The translations under genes were made by a program, and so were the position numbers. From Planctomycetota bacterium (GTDB lineage Bacteria; Planctomycetota; B143-G9): a stretch of DNA of 5,422 nt. Shown piece by piece: positions 1-5,422 of the stretch (within the stretch, counting starts at the first letter, position 1; every line of letters begins with the position of its first letter). The DNA lies in the NCBI GenBank assembly GCA_003644275.1, contig QNBY01000096.1:1-5422 (forward strand). Reading direction: 5' to 3'. A model generated the notes under the pieces. That model had not been told where the DNA came from. It did no database searches and saw only the letters and a program-made list of their open reading frames with translations.

Positions 1-427
1 CCGCCGCGTAGCGCGCCTCGGTGTCGAAGGCGAGCAGCGCCGCCCGGTCCGCCTCGCCCATCTCCCTCAGCTTCTCCCTCACGAAGGACGCCGCCCTCTC
101 GAAGCGGCTCGTGCCCCCCGCCTTCGCCCTCATGGAGAGCGACACGTCCAGCACGAACACCTCCAGCCTCGGCTTGCGGCCGAGCGTCCGTCCCAGCAGG
201 GGATTCAAGAGGGCCAGCAGGAACGCCAGCATGGCGGCCGTGCGCAGCACCAGAAGCACCATCTCCTTGATGCGCAGCGACCGCCTCACCCGCCGGTAGG
301 CCCGCAGCAGCAGAAGCATGGTCCCCAGCGGCCGCCGCTGGTAGCGGCGCCGAAAGAGAAGGTATATCAGCAGAGGGATGAGGGCGAGCAGCACGATCCA
401 CGCCCGCCCGCCTGCGGCGAGTTCCAT
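1..427 (-). CDS. BatA-like membrane protein with VWA domain (N-terminal part)
   Basis: The first 142 residues are in the window; the gene runs off the left edge. Seen: a hydrophobic segment at about residues 10-25 followed by an Arg-rich turn (FRRRYQRR, 26-33), a second hydrophobic segment at about 56-79 ending in LLNPLLG, then a strand leading to VLDVSLSM with D94, S96 and S98. This order matches the BatA N-terminal membrane domain (two helices) followed by a von Willebrand A domain, and DxSxS is the first part of the metal-ion adhesion site. Family members sit in the inner membrane and are often near MoxR ATPase/DUF58 genes; those partners are not visible here. The start at 427 is supported by GGGAG shortly upstream and because the first helix follows at once. 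It lies 102 bases after the isomerase gene, beyond a terminator, so it is probably a separate transcription unit. Exact role unknown. Confidence 0.85.
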   Translation of the reverse strand, partial: MELAAGGRAWIVLLALIPLLIYLLFRRRYQRRPLGTMLLLLRAYRRVRRSLRIKEMVLLVLRTAAMLAFLLALLNPLLGRTLGRKPRLEVFVLDVSLSMRAKAGGTSRFERAASFVREKLREMGEADRAALLAFDTEARYAA

Positions 428-464
428 TCCGCTCCCATTCTACGGCCCTTTCGAGCCGCTTCCC

Positions 465-495
465 AAAAGAACGGAGGCGGGCGAGCCCGCCTCCG
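465..495 (-). terminator. Rho-independent terminator after the isomerase gene
   Basis: A perfect 10-bp GC-rich stem (arms 472-481 and 486-495) with a 4-base CGAG loop is followed, reading on the minus strand, by TTCTTTT (471-465). It begins 34 bases after the stop codon of the isomerase gene, the expected place for an intrinsic terminator. The T tract is short and interrupted by one C, so some read-through into the BatA-like gene is possible. Confidence 0.85.
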
Positions 496-529
496 CCGGT
501 GTTCCTCGAATCCGACCGCGCGCCGGAGC

Positions 530-1564
530 TTACTTCCAGTACTCCAGCGTCACCTTCTCCATCTCCACGTCTATCTTCGGCCGGTTGGGCATGTCGGTGC
601 GCGTCTGCACGGCGCATATCCGCTTCACCGTGTCCATCCCCTCTATCACCTTGCCGAAGACGCAGTAGCGCCCGTCCAGGCTGGGAATGGGCTCCACGCA
701 GATGTAGAACTGGCTCCCGGCGGAGTTCTTGTCGTTGCCGGTGAGCCCCATCCCGACGGCTCCCGCCTCGTGCTTCAGGCCGCTGTCCTCGAAGTCTATC
801 GTGTAGCCCGGCCCGCCGGTGCCGTCCCCGTGCGGACAACCGCCCTGGATGAGCTTGAAGTTGGGCCTGTTCTCCACTCGGTGGAAGATGAGATGATCGT
901 AGAACCCCTTCTTCACCAGCTTCTCGAAGTTCTCGCAGGTGCGCGGGGCCTTGTCCTCGCGGAGCCAGATGACGAACTCGCCCTCGCGCGTCTTTATCCG
1001 CACCACCACACGGGTGTAGATGTCCAGCGCGGTCCAGTCGCTCACCGCCTCCTTCTCGCCGAGCTTGTACTTCGCCCGAACCCAGAAACGGCCGCCCTCC
1101 GAGAGGTCGAAGTGGTCCTGCAGGCCCTTGAACGCCCCGCCGTAGTACGAACCCTCGCTCAGTATGAGCTTGAAGGCCTTCCCGTCCTTGGGAAAATCGC
1201 CCGTCTTCTCGAGGGGCTTGCGGTTCGCGTCGTCCATCACCTCGATGGTCATGCAGGCGTAGGGATTGGTGTTGAGCTCGAGCTCCTTCTCCCCCACCGC
1301 CGTCTCCAGCCGGAAGGCTATGTCCACGGGCTCCACTATCACGCCGTCGGCCATCTTGTAGTGGAACGGACCCTCGAGTTTGAGCACCAGGCCGTCGGCG
1401 TCCACCCCGGGCTCAAGCGTGGGCTTCGGCGTCGGAGTGGGCGACGCGGTGGTCTCCGCGGCGGAGGCCGAAGGGGCGGGAGAGGCCGCGGGCTTGTCTT
1501 CCGCACCCGCGAGACCCACCGCCGTGACGAGCAACACCGAAAGCGCGAACAGAACGTATCTCAT
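530..1564 (-). CDS. Secreted cyclophilin-type peptidyl-prolyl cis-trans isomerase
   Basis: 344 residues. Residues 1-21 form a signal peptide ending AGA, probably cut before E22; there is no lipobox Cys, so a soluble periplasmic or exported protein is expected. An Ala/Pro/Thr/Ser linker (about 24-52) leads to a region of about 130 residues (55-185) that I do not recognise; its alternating pattern suggests a beta-sandwich. The cyclophilin domain runs from about 186 to the end: FHRV (227-230, with the catalytic Arg229), IQGG (239-242), GTGGPGY (248-254), SAGSQFYI (281-288) and LDGRYCVFGKV (296-306). The catalytic Arg and the Gln and Phe of the proline pocket are kept; Tyr300 stands where human cyclophilin A has a His. 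It should catalyse prolyl isomerisation in exported proteins. The ATG is supported by AGGGGAG 8 bases upstream (1573-1579). It is divergent from the HtrA-like operon, pointing to a shared envelope folding role (inference). Confidence 0.93.
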   Translation of the reverse strand: MRYVLFALSVLLVTAVGLAGAEDKPAASPAPSASAAETTASPTPTPKPTLEPGVDADGLVLKLEGPFHYKMADGVIVEPVDIAFRLETAVGEKELELNTNPYACMTIEVMDDANRKPLEKTGDFPKDGKAFKLILSEGSYYGGAFKGLQDHFDLSEGGRFWVRAKYKLGEKEAVSDWTALDIYTRVVVRIKTREGEFVIWLREDKAPRTCENFEKLVKKGFYDHLIFHRVENRPNFKLIQGGCPHGDGTGGPGYTIDFEDSGLKHEAGAVGMGLTGNDKNSAGSQFYICVEPIPSLDGRYCVFGKVIEGMDTVKRICAVQTRTDMPNRPKIDVEMEKVTLEYWK

Positions 1565-1605
1565 CGTCTGAACTCCCCTGAAGGTGGCGTTTTACGAAAG
1601 GCGAA

Positions 1606-1633
1606 ATCATAGCGCCGCTGCCCTCCGTGTCAA
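1606..1633 (-). promoter_or_regulatory. Sigma70-like promoter of the isomerase gene
   Basis: Reading on the minus strand, a perfect -35 hexamer TTGACA (1633-1628) is separated by 16 bases from TATGAT (1611-1606), one mismatch from the -10 consensus. Transcription would begin near 1599, giving a leader of about 35 bases that contains the AGGGGAG ribosome binding site. The match is strong against a GC-rich background, and the placement fits the gene start. Confidence 0.8.
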
Positions 1634-1664
1634 CTAAAAAGCCGCTCCCGCCGCGCCCCCGTTT

Positions 1665-1693
1665 TTTTGTGGGCCGTCAAAAAGACCTATAAT
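1665..1693 (+). promoter_or_regulatory. Probable promoter of the HtrA-like operon
   Basis: A perfect -10 hexamer TATAAT lies at 1688-1693. The -35 region is poor: TTTTGT at 1665-1670 gives a 17-base spacer, or TTGTGG at 1667-1672 gives 15. Transcription would start near 1700, leaving a leader of about 37 bases with the AAGGAGG binding site at 1726-1732. A weak -35 with a perfect -10 is what an activator-dependent promoter can look like, but no operator repeat was found between this element and the divergent promoter. Confidence 0.65.
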
Positions 1694-1736
1694 CGGCGCG
1701 GGCGTCTCATTACGGTAGCATCCCCAAGGAGGAAAG

Positions 1737-3464
1737 ATGCCAAGGTCCCTGTTTTGCCGTTGCGGCGCCGTTTACGACGCCGACAAGCTGGAAGAGGGCA
1801 AACTCTACAAGTGCCGCGAATGCGAGTCCCTCCTCTCCGTTGAGAACGCCGTGGATGAGGAAGAACTCGCCGTCCGCCAGGAGGAAGCCATCCCCAAGAG
1901 CGGAGCCCTCATCTCCGCCGTCCTCATCCTCGCCCTCGCCCTCCTCGGCTTCGCCGTGGCCGCCTTCCAGGTCAAGGCCAAGGCCGACGACGCCCGAACG
2001 AAATACGAGAACAAGGTCAAATCCTACGAACCCCTCCTCAAGGAATGGGAGGCCAGGGCCAAGGCCATCCGCATAGTGGACGAGAGCGAGAAGCGCGCTT
2101 CCTCCTACATGAAGAAGGTCTTCGACTACATCACCCGCGCGCGCAAAAAGGTCTATCCCGCCGTCGTCCGCATATTCTGCACCACCACCACCGGCATGGC
2201 GGGAACGGGATCGGGCTGCATCTTCCGGCCCGACGGCCACGAAGGCCGCAAGGACGGCTACATCGTCACCAACTTCCACGTCGTCCAGAACGCCGACATA
2301 CTCGAGGTCACCCTCTCCAACCAGGAAACCGTCCTCGCCGACTGCATCTACGCCGACGACTTCTGCGACGTGGCGGTGATCAAACTCAAGGACCCCTCCA
2401 AGGCCGAGAACATCACGCCCGCCAGGTTCGGCGACAGCGACAAGATCCGCGTCGGCGACTACTGCATGGCCATGGGCGCGCCCCAGGGCCTCGGCCGGTC
2501 CATCTCCCTCGGCATCATCTGCGGCGTCAACCGCTACATCGTCATGCCGCTGGGCATGCACATCTCCCACCGCGAGCACGTCTTCTTCCAGATGGATTCC
2601 GCCATCAACCACGGCAACTCCGGCGGCCCCCTCGTCAGCCTCAGGGGCGAGATAATCGGCATGAACACCCTCGGCTGGGTGCAGTTCCAGCGCGTGGGAT
2701 ACGCCATCGCCTCCAACTACGAGCGCGAGATAGCCAACGAGATAGTCCGCAACCACGAGGCGGGCGACCAGCCCTTCGTGGACCGCTCCACCTTCGGGCT
2801 CCGCTTCATGCTCCAGAAGGACCTCGGCATCGACTGGAAAACCGGCGCGCCCGTGGCCTCCGTGGCCTCCGACAGCCCCGCCTACGACGCAGGAATACGC
2901 CCCGGCGACGTCATCGTCCGCGTCCGCAACACCAAGACCAACGAGGTCTTCGAGCCCACCGCCAAGGAACTCGGCGACCTCGCCCGCGTGAACTACATCT
3001 TCGAGAAAAACGAGGTCATGACCGAATTCGAGGTCACATGGAAGGACTACATCACCGGCGAGGAAAAGACGGCCACCATGACCAGCCAGGGAACGCCCGC
3101 CCGCGAACAGCCGCGCCTCACCCAGGCCGAGGACCTCTGGGGAGCCAAACTCGAAGTGTGCACCGCGACCGACCTCGAGATCGCGGGCTTCGGCGACGAG
3201 GACGAGGGCGGCTTCGTCATACGAAGCTGGGCGCCCGGCACGAAGCGCCTCTCCTACCTCCCCATCGCCATGCGCTCCATCGGACTCCAGCGCGGCGACA
3301 TAATCCGTTACGTGGACGGCGTCAAGCCCCAGACCCATTGGGACATGTACCGCACCATCGTCTCCCACGTCCGCCGCGACCAGACCAGAGGCACCTCCAC
3401 CCCGGTGATCTTCGAGGTCATCAGGGGCAAGACGAAGCTCTACATCCCCATCATGTTCCAATAG
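1737..3464 (+). CDS. Membrane-anchored HtrA/DegP-like serine protease with N-terminal zinc ribbon and two PDZ domains
   Basis: 575 residues. Order: zinc ribbon with C7, C9, C26 and C29; acidic stretch (40-50); one transmembrane helix (about 56-78); charged helical linker (about 79-140); trypsin-like S1C protease domain (about 141-340); two PDZ domains (about 353-450, containing AGIRPGDVIVRV, and 467-572, containing LQRGDIIRYVDG). The triad is complete: H181 in TNFHVV, D211 in CDVAVIKL and S295 in GNSGGP. The family degrades misfolded envelope proteins, with PDZ domains sensing or binding substrate. No signal peptide cut is expected; the helix should act as an anchor. The protease domain has six Cys (148, 161, 203, 210, 243, 262), many for an HtrA protein. 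Start chosen for AGGAGG 4 bases upstream and because the ribbon begins at once. First gene of the operon; the stop is 11 bases before its paralogue. Substrate unknown. Confidence 0.92.
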   Translation: MPRSLFCRCGAVYDADKLEEGKLYKCRECESLLSVENAVDEEELAVRQEEAIPKSGALISAVLILALALLGFAVAAFQVKAKADDARTKYENKVKSYEPLLKEWEARAKAIRIVDESEKRASSYMKKVFDYITRARKKVYPAVVRIFCTTTTGMAGTGSGCIFRPDGHEGRKDGYIVTNFHVVQNADILEVTLSNQETVLADCIYADDFCDVAVIKLKDPSKAENITPARFGDSDKIRVGDYCMAMGAPQGLGRSISLGIICGVNRYIVMPLGMHISHREHVFFQMDSAINHGNSGGPLVSLRGEIIGMNTLGWVQFQRVGYAIASNYEREIANEIVRNHEAGDQPFVDRSTFGLRFMLQKDLGIDWKTGAPVASVASDSPAYDAGIRPGDVIVRVRNTKTNEVFEPTAKELGDLARVNYIFEKNEVMTEFEVTWKDYITGEEKTATMTSQGTPAREQPRLTQAEDLWGAKLEVCTATDLEIAGFGDEDEGGFVIRSWAPGTKRLSYLPIAMRSIGLQRGDIIRYVDGVKPQTHWDMYRTIVSHVRRDQTRGTSTPVIFEVIRGKTKLYIPIMFQ

Positions 3465-3475
3465 GCGGGTGAACC

Positions 3476-5131
3476 ATGTCGGCACGCAGAACACGTATCC
3501 GAGAGCCCAAGGCGGCGCCCAGGCGCCCCCGGCCGATCCCCTTCAGGCCCAAGGTGGTGAAGCCCCCCCAGTTCCTCGGCCTCGCCCCCGTCTTTTGGGT
3601 GAACGTGGCCCTCGCCTTCCTCTCCCTCTTCGTCATCGTCGGCTACGCCGGATCCGTCACCTTCAAGACGCCCGAGGACGACTTCAACTTCCAGAAGTAC
3701 GCCTCCAAATGGGAGAACGTCGCCGGCGAGATAAACCGCCTCGTTCGCGAGTCCAAGCGCAGCAAGGTGGACGTCTCCGCCATCATCGACGAGATAATGA
3801 AAAACCAGATCCCCAGGGCGTGCAAGCGCATCGCCTCCTCCCTCGTCTTCATCGAGCCCGTCGCCGAGCAGATAGTGGACGGCGAGCTCACCGAGGATCC
3901 CGTAACCCTCTCCCATTCCGGCTTCCTCTTCAAACCCTCCCGAGCCGCCGACGGCGACGGCTACATCCTCACCAGCTTCGACGCCGTGAACCAGGTCAAG
4001 TGGGCCACCGTCACCTTCTTCGACGGCCAGGTCACCCGCGCCGAGGTGGTGGGCGGCGACGCGGCCTCCAACATAGGCGTGCTCAAGGCCGACATGAAAC
4101 TTCTCGAGGATCCCTCCCGCTTCCGGCCCGCCGCGATAGCCACCGAGGTCTCTCTCGGCCAGCCCGTCATAACCGCAGGCGCGGCCCACGCCTGGCGCTT
4201 CGTATTCTATCGCGGCACCATCTCCCACCTCTCCCGCGCCCTCGAATTCTCCCTCCGCAGCGGCCGTACCGCAGGGCGCTACTCCGCCTTCTACCAGGTC
4301 AGCTCCGCCCTGAACCCCGGCATGGACGGCGGTCCCGCCCTCAATTCCCGCGGCGAGGTCGTCGGCGTCAACATGACCTATCTCACCAAAGACGACCTCA
4401 GGCGCGAGTTCCTCGTGAACTACGAGTACGTCAAGAACATAAACTTCATCCTGCCCATAGGTTACGCCCTCAAGGTGGCGGACGAGATAGTTGAGAAGAA
4501 GGGCGTAACCCGCTCCTGGATCGGCGTGGACTTCCAGATAATCACCGAGGAAGGCGAGCCCGAACTCCTCATCTCCTTCGTCGAGCCCGACTCCCCCGCC
4601 GCCGCCGCGGGCATCCGCCCCGGCGACGTGCTGAAGATGATAGGCCCCTCGCCCGTCTCCGTCCGCTCCAAGGACGACCTCCCCGCCCTCCGCAGGACCA
4701 TCGCCTCCCTCAAGCCCGGCGTCGCCGTCGCCCTCAAGATAGACCGCAACGGCGCCGAAAAGACCGTCTCCGTCAAACCCGAGGCTTCCTCCACCACCGA
4801 CGAATTCGAGTTCTTCTGCAGCGTCTGGGGCCTCTCCCTCAAGCCGCTCACCAAACGCGAGATGAACAAGCGCCACATCGAGACCGGCAAGGGCTTCATC
4901 ATCTCCTATATCGATTCCGGCGGCCGGGCCGATGAGGCCAACCTCCGCGTCGGGGACATAGTGGTGGGAATCGAAGGCCGGCTCCCCGCCACAAGGGAGG
5001 AGCTCAGGAACCTCTACGTGAAACTCACCGGCGACAAAAACCTGAGCACCGTCTTCTTCAAGGTCATTCGCTCCGGCTTCACCCGGTTCTTCCTCGTGAA
5101 GAACTCCCGCAAGCTCGCCGGCAACAGGTAG
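3476..5131 (+). CDS. HtrA/DegP-like pseudoprotease, membrane-anchored, two PDZ domains
   Basis: 551 residues, homologous to the preceding protease from the linker to the end but without a zinc ribbon. Order: basic Pro/Arg-rich N terminus (1-32), transmembrane helix (about 38-59), helical linker (66-120), trypsin-like domain (about 121-342), PDZ1 (about 348-434, AGIRPGDVLKMI) and PDZ2 (about 446-542, LRVGDIVVGIEG). All three catalytic positions are changed: Asp169 in TSFDAV replaces His, Asn199 in SNIGVLK replaces Asp, and Asp284 in GMDGGP replaces Ser. The neighbouring framework is kept, and the first two sites are 30 residues apart exactly as in the protease. Peptidase activity by the usual mechanism is therefore very unlikely; a regulatory, scaffolding or substrate-presenting role with the protease is inferred. 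The basic N terminus predicts N-in topology with the folded part outside the cytoplasm. Its binding site GGTGA (3468-3472) is weak and close to the ATG, so translation may be coupled to the upstream gene. Confidence 0.9.
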   Translation: MSARRTRIREPKAAPRRPRPIPFRPKVVKPPQFLGLAPVFWVNVALAFLSLFVIVGYAGSVTFKTPEDDFNFQKYASKWENVAGEINRLVRESKRSKVDVSAIIDEIMKNQIPRACKRIASSLVFIEPVAEQIVDGELTEDPVTLSHSGFLFKPSRAADGDGYILTSFDAVNQVKWATVTFFDGQVTRAEVVGGDAASNIGVLKADMKLLEDPSRFRPAAIATEVSLGQPVITAGAAHAWRFVFYRGTISHLSRALEFSLRSGRTAGRYSAFYQVSSALNPGMDGGPALNSRGEVVGVNMTYLTKDDLRREFLVNYEYVKNINFILPIGYALKVADEIVEKKGVTRSWIGVDFQIITEEGEPELLISFVEPDSPAAAAGIRPGDVLKMIGPSPVSVRSKDDLPALRRTIASLKPGVAVALKIDRNGAEKTVSVKPEASSTTDEFEFFCSVWGLSLKPLTKREMNKRHIETGKGFIISYIDSGGRADEANLRVGDIVVGIEGRLPATREELRNLYVKLTGDKNLSTVFFKVIRSGFTRFFLVKNSRKLAGNR

Positions 5132-5142
5132 GGGATTTCGAA

Positions 5143-5422
5143 ATGGCGAAGATACAGACATGCAAGTGCGGAGCCAAGTATAACGTAGAGAAGTTCGCCC
5201 CCGGCTCCAAGATCCGCTGCAAGAAGTGCGGCGCCGTCCTCGTCGTCGGAGAGGGTGAAAAGCCCGAACCGAAGAAACCGGCCGCTCCCGCTCCGAAAAC
5301 TCCCCGCAGACGGCCCGTACCCCCCGAGGGCGCTCCCGAGAGGCCACCCCGCCGGCGGCCCGTATCCCCTGAGGGCGCTCCCGAGAGGCCGCCTCGCAGG
5401 CGGCCCCTACCCCCCGCGGCCC
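5143..5422 (+). CDS. Zinc-ribbon protein with proline/arginine-rich repeats (N-terminal part)
   Basis: The first 93 residues are in the window; the reading frame is open at the right edge. A zinc ribbon occupies about residues 6-35 with C7, C9, C26 and C29, the same positions as in the protease two genes upstream, and shares the pattern CxCGAxY followed by a Gly and CxxC. After a Lys/Pro/Ala stretch (36-54) comes a Pro/Arg-rich tandem repeat that continues past the edge. No membrane helix appears in the visible part. The ATG is 11 bases after the pseudoprotease stop, with AGGGGA-like sequence overlapping that stop region (about 5130-5135), so it is probably the third gene of the operon. The rest could hold a membrane helix and another protease-like domain, or something unrelated; the function cannot be named from this fragment. 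Confidence 0.85.
   Translation, partial: MAKIQTCKCGAKYNVEKFAPGSKIRCKKCGAVLVVGEGEKPEPKKPAAPAPKTPRRRPVPPEGAPERPPRRRPVSPEGAPERPPRRRPLPPAA
5305..5422 (+). repeat. 45-bp in-frame tandem repeat encoding a Pro/Arg-rich 15-residue unit
   Basis: Two full units (5305-5349 and 5350-5394) and a partial third (5395-5422) encode the unit RRRPVPPEGAPERPP with small changes. Units 1 and 2 match at 39 of 45 bases; all but one of the differences are silent (the exception changes Pro to Ser), which suggests the protein repeat is maintained by selection. The array may continue beyond the window. Confidence 0.9.

Noticed and set aside
437..442. TAGAAT on the minus strand as a -10 box for the BatA-like gene
   Set aside because: It is so close to the start codon that transcription would begin at or after the ribosome binding site, and no -35 element fits upstream.
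770..1612. 280-residue plus-strand open frame opposite the cyclophilin
   Set aside because: The minus-strand frame carries a signal peptide and all the cyclophilin motifs; the plus frame is a Leu/Arg/Val-rich shadow with no motif.
2851..2872. Short direct repeat GTGGCCTCC twice inside the protease gene
   Set aside because: Two adjacent 9-base copies encoding VAS-VAS at the edge of PDZ1 are within chance for this codon usage and disrupt nothing.
2045..3472. 475-residue plus-strand open frame overlapping the protease in another frame
   Set aside because: Very rich in Arg, His and Pro with no hydrophobic core, as expected for a shifted reading of a GC-rich gene.
1710..3494. 594-residue minus-strand open frame opposite the protease gene
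   Set aside because: It is a shadow of C-ending codons in the real gene: composition is biased to Gly, Val, Asp, Glu, Ala and Leu, no domain is recognisable, and the plus frame has a complete protease with a good ribosome binding site.
3980..4327. Sequencing error or frameshift as the cause of the lost triad
   Set aside because: The three changes lie at separate places in an uninterrupted frame with well-kept flanking motifs on both sides of each, and His to Asp, Asp to Asn and Ser to Asp at all three sites by error is implausible.
3469..4494. 341-residue plus-strand open frame overlapping the pseudoprotease
   Set aside because: Arg/Pro/Gln-rich shifted reading; the true frame shows a membrane helix, a trypsin-like fold and PDZ domains.
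3440..5347. 635-residue minus-strand open frame opposite the pseudoprotease and third gene
   Set aside because: Same shadow effect; Gly/Glu/Val-rich sequence without motifs, and it spans the ends of three plus-strand genes that carry clear domains.

Overview
The window is GC-rich bacterial chromosome, dense with genes and probably from an organism with a double-membrane envelope. The small N-terminal zinc ribbon (CxC...CxxC) on two of the proteins and the BatA-type VWA membrane protein are both common in Planctomycetota and related deep-branching phyla. That placement is a low-confidence inference; nothing here fixes the taxon.

Layout. Leftward (minus strand): the N-terminal part of a BatA-like membrane VWA protein (427 to beyond base 1), a strong intrinsic terminator (465-495), and a secreted cyclophilin-type peptidyl-prolyl isomerase with an unrecognised N-terminal domain (530-1564). 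A divergent control region (1565-1736) carries one sigma70-like promoter in each direction. Rightward (plus strand), three tightly packed genes look like one operon: a membrane-anchored HtrA/DegP-type serine protease with an N-terminal zinc ribbon (1737-3464), a homologous membrane-anchored protein in which all three catalytic triad residues are replaced (3476-5131), and the start of a third gene with the same zinc ribbon followed by a proline/arginine-rich tandem repeat (5143 to beyond 5422). Gaps within this operon are 11 bases each.

How the genes may work together. A secreted prolyl isomerase, an HtrA-like protease and an HtrA-like pseudoprotease, transcribed from one divergent control region, suggest an envelope protein folding and quality-control locus. 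The most notable point is the pairing of an apparently intact protease with a co-transcribed pseudoprotease of the same architecture (membrane anchor, helical linker, trypsin-like fold, two PDZ domains). This would suit a regulatory or scaffolding partner. The zinc ribbon sits at the same residue positions in the protease and in the third gene, suggesting a shared module on one side of the membrane. Function and partners are inferred; the domain assignments and triad substitutions are read directly from the sequence.

No tRNA, rRNA, CRISPR array, insertion sequence or attachment site was seen. The only gene-free stretches are 428-529 (terminator plus leader) and 1565-1736 (divergent promoters).
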